This document shows, one piece after another, positions 34,025-42,525 of a stretch of 64,000 bases of DNA (positions within the stretch are counted from its first letter, which is position 1; each line of letters starts with the position of its first letter). A program made the position numbers and the translations under genes. The notes below the pieces were generated by a model. It was not told the DNA's origin. It did not search any database and worked only from the letters and a program-made list of their open reading frames with translations. The stretch covers positions 124,001 to 188,000 of the forward strand of contig NZ_QLMJ01000005.1 in assembly GCF_003259845.1 (NCBI RefSeq), written 5' to 3'. This DNA is from Actinoplanes lutulentus. GTDB lineage: Bacteria > Actinomycetota > Actinomycetes > Mycobacteriales > Micromonosporaceae.

Positions 34025-35005
34025 ATGCTGGTGTGCGTGCCAGAACGCATCGCCGAAGTCACCGCCCTGCTCGCCGAGGTGCTGGCACCGCGCGCCCCAC
34101 TCACCGTGATCGTCGACGGGGGTGATCCCGGTGCCGCGGCATCCTTCGCCTCGTGTCTCGCCGCCGCGTTCCCGTCCTCGTCCCGGGCCTGGAGCATCGA
34201 CGCCGTGCTCGGCGTGACCGGCCCCGGCGGCGGCCTGTCCGACTCGGCGCTCAACGTCCTCGAGCCGGCCACCGACCGCATCCTGGTCTTCCTGCGCGGC
34301 GGCCCGCGCCACCGCTTCGCCGAGGGTGACGGCGAGCGCCGCGCCCAGGTGGTGATCGACCACCGCGACCCGGAGTGGCCGGTGATCCGGCAGATCCACC
34401 CCGACCTGGCCGACCCCGACCGGTGGTACCTCTCGGAGAGCCGCGCCTTCTTCGCCGCCAAGGCCACCGGCTGGGACACCAAGTTCGGCGACGACATGCC
34501 CCGCTATGCCGAGGCGGTCCGCCTGGCCGGCGTCCGCCCCGGCGACGTGGTCCTCGACGTGGGCTGCGGCACCGGCCGAGCCCTACCCGCCCTGGCAGCC
34601 GCAGCGGGCCGGGTGATCGGCCTCGACTTCACCCCGGACATGCTGGACGCCGCCCGTAAGGCCGGCCGCGACCAGTGCGCCGACCTGGTACTCGCCGACG
34701 CCCGCAGGCTCCCCGTCGCCGATGCCGCAGCGGACGTGATCTTCGCGGCCGGCCTGGTCCACCACCTGCCCGACCCGGTGGCCGGCCTGACCGAGCTGGC
34801 CCGAGCCACCCGCCCCGGCGGCACCCTGGCCATCTTCCACCCCACAGGCCGAGCCCAGCTCGCAGCCCGGCACGGCCGGACGTTACGCCCAGGCGAGCCG
34901 ATGAGCGAAGACCGCCTCGGCCCTCTGCTGGCCGAGTCAGGCTGGCAGCTGAACTCCTACGAAGACGTCCCCGACCGCTTCCTGGCCCTAGCAACCCGCC
35001 ACTGA
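34025..35005 (+). CDS. Methyltransferase fused to a uridine-kinase-like domain
   Basis: A 326-residue two-part protein. The N-terminal 130 residues (LTVIVDGGDPGAA, then VVIDHRDPEWPVIRQI) resemble the uridine kinase-like P-loop proteins common in actinomycetes, but the GKS/T of the P-loop is missing. Residues about 150-326 are a class I SAM-dependent methyltransferase, with VVLDVGCGTGRALPALA for SAM binding, GLDFTPDML and HHLPDPVAG. The methyl acceptor is unknown. The N-terminal part may bind a nucleoside or be a scaffold. The ATG is uncertain, since a GTG four codons later is equally placed. Confidence 0.82.
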   Translation: MLVCVPERIAEVTALLAEVLAPRAPLTVIVDGGDPGAAASFASCLAAAFPSSSRAWSIDAVLGVTGPGGGLSDSALNVLEPATDRILVFLRGGPRHRFAEGDGERRAQVVIDHRDPEWPVIRQIHPDLADPDRWYLSESRAFFAAKATGWDTKFGDDMPRYAEAVRLAGVRPGDVVLDVGCGTGRALPALAAAAGRVIGLDFTPDMLDAARKAGRDQCADLVLADARRLPVADAAADVIFAAGLVHHLPDPVAGLTELARATRPGGTLAIFHPTGRAQLAARHGRTLRPGEPMSEDRLGPLLAESGWQLNSYEDVPDRFLALATRH

Positions 35006-35034
35006 CCCGCCGGCCGGCCCGCCCACCACCGAGT

Positions 35035-35073
35035 GTGTCGATTTCGGGTGCGGTTCGAACCTCAAGTCGACAC
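35035..35073. repeat. Family A 39-bp palindrome, copy 2
   Basis: Begins GTGTCGATTTCGGGTGCGG and ends AACCTCAAGTCGACAC. It begins 29 bp after the methyltransferase stop. Confidence 0.75.
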
Positions 35074-35095
35074 GCGCCGCCGGTTTCCGTTGTGT

Positions 35096-35134
35096 GTGTC
35101 GACTTGGGGTGCGGATCGCACCCGAAATCGACAC
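35096..35134. repeat. Family A 39-bp palindrome, copy 3
   Basis: The best-conserved copy: GTGTCGACTTGGGGTGCG, a GAT centre, and CGCACCCGAAATCGACAC. It is exactly 39 bp long, as are copies 1 and 2. Confidence 0.78.
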
Positions 35135-35194
35135 GCATTCGGTGGGGGCCGCGCGGTCGTGGGCTCCGCGCCGCTCTGGCTCGGCGGCCTTCGA

Positions 35195-35242
35195 GATCTT
35201 GAGTGATTCTCTACTGCGGGCTGGTGAAAATCGCTCAAGATT
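35195..35242. repeat. Family D-like inverted repeat
   Basis: Arms GATCTTGAGTGATT and AATCGCTCAAGATT with one mismatch and an outer end mismatch, around a 20-bp centre. The core GATCTTG resembles the element at 5327. Confidence 0.45.
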
Positions 35243-35567
35243 CGGAAGCAGCTCGCTCTCACAGCTGTCGCGCGGCCGTCGAGGCAGCCGTCAGAGCCAG
35301 CTGGTGCCGTTCAGCTGGCTGTCAGCGCTATCGCACGGGCGCGTTGGGGACACTTGAGCGCCAACCGGACCGGCTAGTGCTCGGCGACGGCTGGGCCGCA
35401 TGCGGCGGCCAACCTCGCGTGACGGGCGGTTTGTCAACGAAAATGGGGATTTCACCGGCCGGAAACATGGGCGGCGGCGTGTGCGCCGACACTGCTGGGA
35501 CTGTCGCCGAAGTAGGTGTGGCGTGCAAGGCTGCATAGGGTTGTGACGGGAGAGCGGGGAATCAGCC

Positions 35568-36725
35568 ATGGGAATGGTCAAGGTCGTGGGGCTGGTTCTG
35601 CATCCGCGACGGGACTGCGGTTCGGCGGTCGACGCGATCGTGAACTGGGCGGCCGAGCGGGGTGTCACCGTGCTCGGGTTGCCGGACGAGATCACCAGGA
35701 TCGCGTGCAGTGCTGTCGCGGTGCCCGTCGAGGAGATGGTGGAACGCGCCGGGCTGCTGGTCAGCCTGGGTGGCGACGGCACCATGCTGCGGACGATGCG
35801 CCTGGTGGAGGGGCGGAAGACGCCGGTGCTCGGCGTCAACGTCGGCCGGCTCGGGTTCCTCGCCGAGGTGGACCTGCCCGACCTGGGTGAGGCGCTGTCG
35901 TCGATCGACGAGCATCGGTACAGGGTGGAGTCGCGCACCGCCGTGCGGACCATTCTGCCGGACGGGCGTGAGGTGACCGCCTTCAACGACATCGCTCTGG
36001 TCCGGGTGCCCGGGCACGGGCTGGCCGCGGTGGGGATCCGGGTCGAGGACCACGGTTTCGTCAACTACGCGGCCGACGCCGTGATCGTCGCCACGCCGAC
36101 CGGTTCGACCGCGTACAGCTTCTCGGCCGGCGGGCCGATCGTCTCGCCGAACGTCGAGGCACTGATCGTCAGCGCGGCCGCCGCGCACTCCTCGTTCAAC
36201 CGTTCGCTGGTGCTGGACACCTCGGAGAAGGTCAGCCTGGACGTGCTGCCGACCAGCGGCCGGCTCGCCATCGAGGTCGACGGCATCATCGAGGGGTACG
36301 CCGAACCCGGCGCCCGCCTGGAGATCCAGCCGCTGCCGGCCGCCGCCCAGGTGATCCGTTTCGGACGCACCTCGTTCTACGAGCGGGCCCGCCGCAAGCT
36401 GCGGGTCGAGGGCAGCGCCCAGGTCGGCTCGGCCGAGCCCGGCGACGCCGTGGTCGTCGACAGCTTCGAACAGCAGCGCTACGAAGTGATGCTCGGCGGC
36501 GAGGTCGCCGGAGTGCTGCACTACCGCCGCCACGCCGACCGGGTGGAGCTGCTGCACACCGAGGTCGACCAGGCGTTCTCCGGCCGTGGCCTGGCCGGGC
36601 GTCTCGCCTCGGCGGCGTTCGCCGACGCTCGCTCGCGCTCCGCGGCGGTCGTCGCCACCTGCCCGTTCGTGATGTCCTATCTCGAACGCCATCCCGAAAA
36701 CGCCGACATCGTGACCCAGAGCTGA
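35568..36725 (+). CDS. nadK: NAD kinase fused to a C-terminal GNAT domain
   Basis: A 385-residue fusion. Residues 1 to about 285 are a complete NAD kinase: GGDGT at 68-72, NVGRLGFLAE, NDIALVR, and TPTGSTAYSFSAGGPIVSP. This enzyme phosphorylates NAD to NADP. Residues about 298-380 form a second domain (YEVMLGGEVAGVLHYRRHADRV, then HTEVDQAFSGRGLAGRL and ATCPFVMSYLERHPE) typical of small NATD1/YidJ-type acetyltransferases. No stop or frame change separates them. It is first in an operon, 10 bp before a response regulator/flavoprotein gene, suggesting that NADPH supply is tied to that redox system. Confidence 0.93.
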   Translation: MGMVKVVGLVLHPRRDCGSAVDAIVNWAAERGVTVLGLPDEITRIACSAVAVPVEEMVERAGLLVSLGGDGTMLRTMRLVEGRKTPVLGVNVGRLGFLAEVDLPDLGEALSSIDEHRYRVESRTAVRTILPDGREVTAFNDIALVRVPGHGLAAVGIRVEDHGFVNYAADAVIVATPTGSTAYSFSAGGPIVSPNVEALIVSAAAAHSSFNRSLVLDTSEKVSLDVLPTSGRLAIEVDGIIEGYAEPGARLEIQPLPAAAQVIRFGRTSFYERARRKLRVEGSAQVGSAEPGDAVVVDSFEQQRYEVMLGGEVAGVLHYRRHADRVELLHTEVDQAFSGRGLAGRLASAAFADARSRSAAVVATCPFVMSYLERHPENADIVTQS

Positions 36726-36735
36726 GGTATTGACT

Positions 36736-38394
36736 ATGGGCCAGCCCGCGATTCTCACCGTCGACGACGACCCCTCGGTCTCCCGGGCCATCGCCCGCGA
36801 CCTGCGCCGCCGGTACGGCGACAAGTACCGGATCATCCGGGCCTCGTCCGCCTCCGAAGCTCTCGATGTGTTGCGGGAGCTGAAACTGCGCGGCGGCCGG
36901 GTCGCGGTGATGCTCGCCGATTACCGGATGCCGCAGATGAACGGCATCGATTTCCTGGAGCAGGCGATGGACCTGTTCCCGCACGCGCGGCGGGCGCTGC
37001 TCACCGCGTACGCGGACACCGACGCCGCGATCCAGGCCATCAACGTGGTCGACGTCGACCACTACCTGCTCAAGCCGTGGGACCCGCCGGAGGAGAAGCT
37101 CTACCCGGTGCTGGACGCGCTGCTCGACGCGTGGCAGGCGACCGGCGACACCGAGCTGCCGGACATCCGGGTGGTCGGCCACCGGTGGAGTGAGCCGTCG
37201 TTCCAGATCCGTGACTTCCTGGCGCGCAACCTGGTTCCGTACCGATACTTCGGCGCCGACGAGCCGGAAGGCCGCCGCCTGCTGGAGGCGGCGAACGCCG
37301 GGCCGGAGTCGGTCCCGCTCGTGGTGACCGCCGAGGGCCGTGCGCTGAGCCGGCCGACAGTGCAGCAGGTGGCCGAGGTGGCCGGCCTCTCCACCAGCCC
37401 GGGTCGCGACTTCTACGACCTGATCATCGTGGGTGGCGGGCCGGCCGGGCTCGGCGCGGCTGTCTACGGCGGCTCGGAGGGCCTCAAGACCCTGCTGGTC
37501 GAACGGCAGGCGGTCGGCGGGCAGGCCGGGCAGAGCTCCCGGATCGAGAACTACCTCGGATTCCCGGACGGGATCTCCGGCGCCCAGCTCACCGAGCGGG
37601 CCCGGCGTCAGTCCGACAAGTTCGCGGCCGAGACGCTGAACACCCGCGAGGTGGTCGGTCTGCGTGCCGACGGCTCGGCGCGGACGCTGACCCTCGCCGA
37701 CGGCCGGGAGATCTCCTCGCACGCGATCCTGCTCGCCACCGGTGTCTCGTACCGTCCGCTGATCGCCGACGGCGTGGCCGACCTGACCGGGTCCGGTGTC
37801 TTCTACGGCTCGGCGTCGACCGAGGGGCCGGCCTGCTCCGGCACCGACGTCTACATCGTCGGCGGGGCCAACTCCGCCGGTCAGGCCGCGCTCTTCTTCT
37901 CGAAGTACGCGCGGAAGGTCACCCTGCTGGTCCGCGGCGACTCCCTCGAGTCGTCGATGTCGTACTACCTGATCCAGCAGCTCGCCCAGATCGAGAACAT
38001 CGAGGTGCGTACCCGCTGCGAGGTGATCGGGGCGCAGGGCGACGGGCACCTTCAGGCGATCACCATCTGTGACAGCAAGGACGGGACGAAAGCCACCGTC
38101 GAGTGCGGTTACCTCTTCGTGTTCATCGGGGCGGAGCCGCGTACCGATTGGCTCGGCGACACCCTGGTGCGTGACGGGAAGGGCTTCATCCGTACCGGTC
38201 CGGATCTTGTCGGAAACGGTGAGCGGCCGCGGGGATGGGATCGCGACCGGGATCCGTTCTATCTGGAGAGCAGTGTCCCCGGCATCTTCGCCGCTGGCGA
38301 CGTCCGGGCCAACTCGATCAAACGAGTGGCCTCGGCGGTCGGCGAGGGAGCGATGGCCGTCGCGCTGGTCCACCGCTATCTGGAGGCGCAGTAA
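36736..38394 (+). CDS. Response regulator fused to a thioredoxin-reductase-like flavoprotein
   Basis: A protein of about 552 residues in three parts. Residues 1-130 are a receiver domain with DDD at 10-12, phospho-acceptor Asp62 in LADYRMPQMNG and Lys in LLKPWDPP. Residues about 145-235 resemble a thioredoxin/glutaredoxin fold that lacks a CxxC. Residues about 240-552 form a pyridine nucleotide-disulfide oxidoreductase with GGGPAGLG (FAD), VGGANSAGQAA (NADPH) and GIFAAGDVR. The redox-active CxxC of thioredoxin reductase is not present. Enzyme output controlled by phosphorylation is the simplest reading. I chose the ATG at 36736 over a TTG two codons earlier. It is followed 3 bp later by a histidine kinase. 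Confidence 0.9.
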   Translation: MGQPAILTVDDDPSVSRAIARDLRRRYGDKYRIIRASSASEALDVLRELKLRGGRVAVMLADYRMPQMNGIDFLEQAMDLFPHARRALLTAYADTDAAIQAINVVDVDHYLLKPWDPPEEKLYPVLDALLDAWQATGDTELPDIRVVGHRWSEPSFQIRDFLARNLVPYRYFGADEPEGRRLLEAANAGPESVPLVVTAEGRALSRPTVQQVAEVAGLSTSPGRDFYDLIIVGGGPAGLGAAVYGGSEGLKTLLVERQAVGGQAGQSSRIENYLGFPDGISGAQLTERARRQSDKFAAETLNTREVVGLRADGSARTLTLADGREISSHAILLATGVSYRPLIADGVADLTGSGVFYGSASTEGPACSGTDVYIVGGANSAGQAALFFSKYARKVTLLVRGDSLESSMSYYLIQQLAQIENIEVRTRCEVIGAQGDGHLQAITICDSKDGTKATVECGYLFVFIGAEPRTDWLGDTLVRDGKGFIRTGPDLVGNGERPRGWDRDRDPFYLESSVPGIFAAGDVRANSIKRVASAVGEGAMAVALVHRYLEAQ

Positions 38395-38397
38395 CCC

Positions 38398-39867
38398 ATG
38401 ACCATCGAGACTGAAGAGATCCGGCTCGAACCGTGTGAGCCCGGTGCGCTCACCCCGGACGAACTGCGCACCCTTTTCCTCTTCGAGAAGCTGACCGACG
38501 AGCAGCTGCGCTGGCTCGCCGACCACGGCTGCACGATGCGGGTGCCCGGCGGTGGCCTGGTGGTGCGTGAGGGTGACCCGGCCGAGTCCTTCTTCGTGCT
38601 GCTCACCGGGACGATCGCGCTCACCCGGCGCGTCGGCGCTGATGACGTCGAGACGACCCGGACCGAGCAGCGGGGCGTCTACATGGGCGCCACCCAGGCC
38701 TATCTGCGCGACGACGGCGTGCCCCGCAAATATCAGGCGTCGATGCGGGCGCTCTCCGACTCCGAGTTCTTCACGGTCTCCGCCGCGGACTTCGGCCGGC
38801 TCATGCGCGAGTGGTTCCCGATGGCGATCCACCTGCTCGAAGGCCTCGCGCTCGGCATCGCCAGCTCGCAGGCGGCGATCGGGGAACGGCAGCGGCTCGC
38901 CGCGCTCGGCGCCCTCTCGGCCGGCCTGATGCACGAGCTGAACAACCCGGCCGCCGCGGCTGCCCGGGCCACCGGCGCGCTGCGTCAGCGGGTCGCCGCG
39001 ATGCGGATGAAACTCGGCAAGCTCGCCGCCGGCAAGGTCGCCCCGGACCGCCTCACCGCGCTGCTCGAACTCCAGGAGGAGGTCATCGAGCGGGCCGCGA
39101 AAGCCCCGGTGCTGACCGCCATGCAGACCGCCGACCTGGAGGACGAGCTCGGCGACTGGATGGAGGAGCACAACATCACCGGCGGCTGGGACGTCGCCCC
39201 GGTCTTCGCCCAGGGCGGCATCGACACCGAGTGCCTCTCCCAGATCGAGGCCCGGCTCGCCTCGGCGGAGTTGCTGGACCAGGCGATCCACTGGATCGGG
39301 TACGCCTTGGAGACCGAGCAGCTGATGACCGACATCGAGGACGCCACCGGACGGGTGTCGTCGCTGGTGTCGGCCGCAAAGCAGTACTCGCACCTGGACC
39401 GGGCCGCCCACCAGTGGATCGACGTGCACGGCGGGCTGGACAGCACCCTGGTGATGCTCGGCCACAAGATCGGTGAAGGCGTCCGGGTGGTCAAGGACTA
39501 CGACCGGACGCTGCCGCAGGTCCCGGCCCACCCGGCGGAGCTGAACCAGGTGTGGACCAACCTGATCGACAACGCGGTGCACGCGATGAAGGGTCAAGGG
39601 ACGCTCACCATCCGGACGTACCGGGAGGACGACACGGTCGTGGTGTCGGTCGCCGACGACGGGCCGGGGATGCCGGCCGAGGTACGCAAGCGGGTCTTCG
39701 AGCCGTTCTTCACCACGAAGCCGGTGGGCGAGGGGACCGGCCTGGGGCTGGACATCTCGTACCGGATCGTGGTGAACGGCCATGGCGGGGACATTCAGGT
39801 TTCGTCTGAACCGGGGAACACCCGTTTCCTGGTGCGGCTCCCGATCACGGAGCCCGCATCCGTCTAA
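38398..39867 (+). CDS. Histidine kinase with N-terminal cyclic-nucleotide-binding-like domain
   Basis: A 489-residue soluble kinase without membrane segments. Residues about 25-145 form a cNMP-binding-like beta-barrel (VVREGDPAESFFVLLTGTIAL). The phospho-acceptor helix carries LSAGLMHELNNPAAAA with His179. After a long helical insert comes the ATPase domain (NQVWTNLIDNAVHAM, DDGPGMP, FFTTKPVGEGTGLGL). It most probably phosphorylates the receiver domain of the flavoprotein encoded 3 bp upstream. Whether the N-terminal domain binds a nucleotide is unknown. Its last four bases overlap the convergent DinB gene. Confidence 0.92.
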   Translation: MTIETEEIRLEPCEPGALTPDELRTLFLFEKLTDEQLRWLADHGCTMRVPGGGLVVREGDPAESFFVLLTGTIALTRRVGADDVETTRTEQRGVYMGATQAYLRDDGVPRKYQASMRALSDSEFFTVSAADFGRLMREWFPMAIHLLEGLALGIASSQAAIGERQRLAALGALSAGLMHELNNPAAAAARATGALRQRVAAMRMKLGKLAAGKVAPDRLTALLELQEEVIERAAKAPVLTAMQTADLEDELGDWMEEHNITGGWDVAPVFAQGGIDTECLSQIEARLASAELLDQAIHWIGYALETEQLMTDIEDATGRVSSLVSAAKQYSHLDRAAHQWIDVHGGLDSTLVMLGHKIGEGVRVVKDYDRTLPQVPAHPAELNQVWTNLIDNAVHAMKGQGTLTIRTYREDDTVVVSVADDGPGMPAEVRKRVFEPFFTTKPVGEGTGLGLDISYRIVVNGHGGDIQVSSEPGNTRFLVRLPITEPASV

Positions 39868-40358
39868 AGCAGTCCCCGCACGTAAGCGGCCTGGCCGGCA
39901 TGCTGGGCGTCGTCGTCGATGATGCTGACGAGGCGTACGCCCAGCGTGACCGGCGGGTCCCAGTTGTCGTCGACGACGCGGCCGAGGTCCGTGACTCCGC
40001 GCAGGTATTCCAGCGTCCGGGCGTGCACGGCCGCGTAGTAATCGATCAGAACCTGGGCGTTCTCCGGGGCCACCGCCGCGACCTGCTGCGGTGAGTGGCC
40101 GTAACCGCTGTCCGACGGGTCGGCCTTGAGGCCGAAACGCGGGGCCCAGTCGCCGGTGAGATAGACCTGGTCCTGTTCCAGCAGTTCGGCGATGTGCGAG
40201 TCCTGCACCCGGGTCAGGTGCCAGACCAGCCAGCCGATCGTGTTCGCACCGGGTTTCGGGGCCCACCGGAGTTGCTCGGGTGTGAGGTCGTGGACGGCGG
40301 TCTCGACCAGCTCGGGCAGCCGGCCGTGCGCCTCGATCAGGATGTCCCTGGCGTCCAT
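39864..40358 (-). CDS. DinB/YfiT-superfamily protein
   Basis: A protein of about 164 residues of the DinB four-helix metalloenzyme-like fold. It has WLVWHLTRVQDSHIAELL with two His positions, and DDAQHAGQAAYVRGLL at the end, which would give a three-His metal site. Actinobacterial members include bacillithiol/mycothiol-dependent transferases, but the activity here is not determined. I prefer the ATG at 40358, which has GAGG nine bases upstream, over a GTG three codons earlier. It lies one base after the stop of the membrane protein gene upstream. Confidence 0.88.
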   Translation of the reverse strand: MDARDILIEAHGRLPELVETAVHDLTPEQLRWAPKPGANTIGWLVWHLTRVQDSHIAELLEQDQVYLTGDWAPRFGLKADPSDSGYGHSPQQVAAVAPENAQVLIDYYAAVHARTLEYLRGVTDLGRVVDDNWDPPVTLGVRLVSIIDDDAQHAGQAAYVRGLL

Positions 40359-40359
40359 G

Positions 40360-41052
40360 TCACTCACCCTCGGTCGTCGTCTCGGTCCCGGTGTCCGTCT
40401 GCTCCTCCGGCGCGGCGGTCGGCTCGGCCTCCGGAGCTGCGGTCTCTTCCGTCGCGGGCGCCTCGGTTGCGGGCGCTTCGGTGGTCTCCTCGTCCGTGGG
40501 CTGGGTGGCCTCGCCGGTCGGCGCAGTCGTCGCCTCTTCTGGAGCCTGCTCCTGCTCCTTGGTCTCTTCCTTCTTGTCCTGCGCCGTGTCGCCCTTGTTG
40601 CCGGACAGCTGGAACACGGACGGGTTGCTGCCGCTCCCGCCGCCGGTGGCCTGCCCCGCCGACTGTCCGGCGACCAGCTCGACCGCGGTCAGCGTGCCCA
40701 GGCCCAGGACGAAGAGCGCGCCGGCCACCACGCCCACCCGCTTCCAGCGGATCTGCCGCGGCGGCTCCGGCTGGGAGGGCGGCTCGGGCGCTGCCGCGAC
40801 CTCGGGCGTACCGACCGCGGCCGGGGCGGTGACGAAGGCGGACTGCAGCTTCTTCGTCCCATGATCCAGATAGCGGTGGTAGACCTCGGTGCCGACCGAG
40901 CTGATCAGGCTCGCCACCGCGGCACCGATGATCGTGCCGGCAACACCGAGGTACGAGCCGACCACCGCCGCCGAGACAGCGGCCAGAGTGCCGGCGAGTG
41001 TCTTCGGGACATCGATGTTCGGCAAGATCCGAGGTTGAGCCTGGTCGGACAT
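40360..41052 (-). CDS. Membrane protein with acidic Thr/Glu/Ala-rich tail
   Basis: A 230-residue protein that I cannot assign to a family. Residues about 18-52 are a Gly/Ala-rich hydrophobic hairpin (TLAAVSAAVVGSYLGVAGTI). A second membrane helix lies at about 105-125. The last 90 residues are an acidic low-complexity tail built from TEAPATE and PEE units, probably extracellular. GAAGGAGGGAA before the ATG is a strong ribosome-binding site. It is followed immediately by the DinB gene. Confidence 0.7.
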   Translation of the reverse strand: MSDQAQPRILPNIDVPKTLAGTLAAVSAAVVGSYLGVAGTIIGAAVASLISSVGTEVYHRYLDHGTKKLQSAFVTAPAAVGTPEVAAAPEPPSQPEPPRQIRWKRVGVVAGALFVLGLGTLTAVELVAGQSAGQATGGGSGSNPSVFQLSGNKGDTAQDKKEETKEQEQAPEEATTAPTGEATQPTDEETTEAPATEAPATEETAAPEAEPTAAPEEQTDTGTETTTEGE

Positions 41053-41126
41053 TTCCCTCCTTCGGGAAGTGCGGGTATCAGCGCCAGCTTCTAGCCTTTA
41101 CCACCCGCCCCAGGGCTAAACCGGGC

Positions 41127-42446
41127 TCAACGCCTGCCGGTCAACTCCCGGCGGTCGCTCAGGGTCTTCCGGAGGGACGGAAACACGACGCCGTCCTCCT
41201 GCTCCATCTTGCGACGCGCCAGGCGACGGGTCCGCAGGATGCCGATCACCCCGATCGCCGCGACGGCGAACTGCACCGACATCGCGACCCGGAAATCAGC
41301 GATGTGATAGTCGGCACTCCCACCCGTACGTGCGTCGAGGATCAGTCCGATCAGCAAGATCGTGAGCAGTGAGGCGACGAAACCGCCCACGTTCACGACG
41401 CCGGTAGCCGTACCCAATCTGCTCGGGGGGTTGAAGGTCCTCGCGTAGTCGAAGCCGATCATCGAGCCGGGGCCGCCGAGGCCGAGCGCGACGACCAGCA
41501 GCACGAGCAGCGCCATCGGCGCCTGGCCGGGCCAGGCGATGACCAGAGCCCAGGCGCCCATGTTCGCGGCGACGATGCCGAGCACCAGCCAGGAACGCCG
41601 CAGCGGGTGCCGCTGGGTCAGCATGCCGAGCACCGGCCCGGACGCCATGCCGGTCAGCACGAAGACGATCAGCAGCGAGCTCGCCGCGCCCCGGCTCAGC
41701 CCCTCACCGGCGATCAGGAACGGGACACCCCACATCAGCGCGAAGACCGTCCCGGTGAACTGGGTGGTGAAGTGCGTCCACAGACCCAGCCTGGTCCCGG
41801 GATGCCGCCACGCGCCGCTCAGATCGGAGCCGAGCCGCCGCCAGGTGATCGCGCCGCCGCTGTTCACCCGGCGCTCCGGCGTGTCGTGCAGTGCCGCGAA
41901 CGCCACCAGCGCGACGAAGACCCCGGCGCCTGCGGCACCGGCGAAAGCGGTGGTCCAGCCAGGACCGGCCAGCAGAGCAGCCAGGGGTACGGCGGACAGC
42001 AGCTGACCGATCTGTCCCACGATGCCGGTGACCTGGGTGAGCACCGGCACCCGTTTCGCCGGGAACCAGTGCGGCACCAGCCGCAGCACGCTGATGAACG
42101 TCATGGCATCGCCGGCGCCGACCAGGACCCGCGCCACGACCGCACCGGTCACATCGTCGGTGAACGCCATGAGCGTCTGCCCGGCCGCCATGAGCAACGC
42201 GCCGGACAGCACCAGCCGCAGTGATCCGAATCGGTCGAGCAGCATCCCGACCGGGATCTGCAGGCCGGCGTAGACGAGCAGCTGAAGCACCGCGAAGCTG
42301 GCCAGCGTGCTCGCGCCGATGTCGAAGCGGTGCTGAGCGTCGAGCCCGGCCACACCGAGCGAGGTCCGGTGCAGAACGGCGATGACGTATGCGGCGAGTC
42401 CGGCGGACCACACCGCCCAGGCCCGGGTTTCGGGACGCAGGGGCAT
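41127..42446 (-). CDS. MFS transporter at the end of the amidoligase operon
   Basis: A 439-residue major facilitator protein with twelve predicted membrane helices, including the loop motif LLDRFGSLRL between helices 2 and 3. It resembles nitrate/hexose-phosphate-type antiporters only at fold level, so the substrate is not assigned. I chose the ATG at 42446 (MPLRPETRAW) because GGAAGG lies just upstream. It is the fourth gene after the GCS2/ATP-grasp fusion on the same strand, 79 bp after the peptidase stop, with a small hairpin in the gap. It may export the product of the preceding genes. Confidence 0.88.
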   Translation of the reverse strand: MPLRPETRAWAVWSAGLAAYVIAVLHRTSLGVAGLDAQHRFDIGASTLASFAVLQLLVYAGLQIPVGMLLDRFGSLRLVLSGALLMAAGQTLMAFTDDVTGAVVARVLVGAGDAMTFISVLRLVPHWFPAKRVPVLTQVTGIVGQIGQLLSAVPLAALLAGPGWTTAFAGAAGAGVFVALVAFAALHDTPERRVNSGGAITWRRLGSDLSGAWRHPGTRLGLWTHFTTQFTGTVFALMWGVPFLIAGEGLSRGAASSLLIVFVLTGMASGPVLGMLTQRHPLRRSWLVLGIVAANMGAWALVIAWPGQAPMALLVLLVVALGLGGPGSMIGFDYARTFNPPSRLGTATGVVNVGGFVASLLTILLIGLILDARTGGSADYHIADFRVAMSVQFAVAAIGVIGILRTRRLARRKMEQEDGVVFPSLRKTLSDRRELTGRR

Positions 42447-42463
42447 GGTTCGCCTTCCGGTAA

Positions 42464-42479
42464 GGGGGCAGGAGCCCCC
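42464..42479 (-). terminator. Hairpin between peptidase and MFS genes
   Basis: A six-bp GGGGGC/GCCCCC stem with a four-base loop, 18 bp before the MFS start. It may partially terminate or process the operon transcript. No T tract. Confidence 0.4.
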
Positions 42480-42525
42480 CAAGCCTTTCTCGCCGCACCC
42501 TCGCCGACAACGTGCGTTTGTTCAC

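Larger units (their letters stand above)
35006..35567. other. Intergenic region with family A and D palindromes
   Basis: A 562-bp gap between two genes on the same strand. The first 250 bp contain two family A elements and one family D element. The rest, including the NAD kinase leader, shows no convincing gene or recognisable RNA. Confidence 0.65.

Noticed and set aside
35046-35060. GGTTCGAACC resembling a tRNA T-arm
   Set aside because: It is the centre of a family A palindrome. No acceptor, D or anticodon arms are present around it.
36286-40266. A 1326-codon minus-strand open frame over the NAD kinase/kinase operon
   Set aside because: It spans several well-supported plus-strand genes and has no recognisable domain. 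It is a GC-bias artefact.
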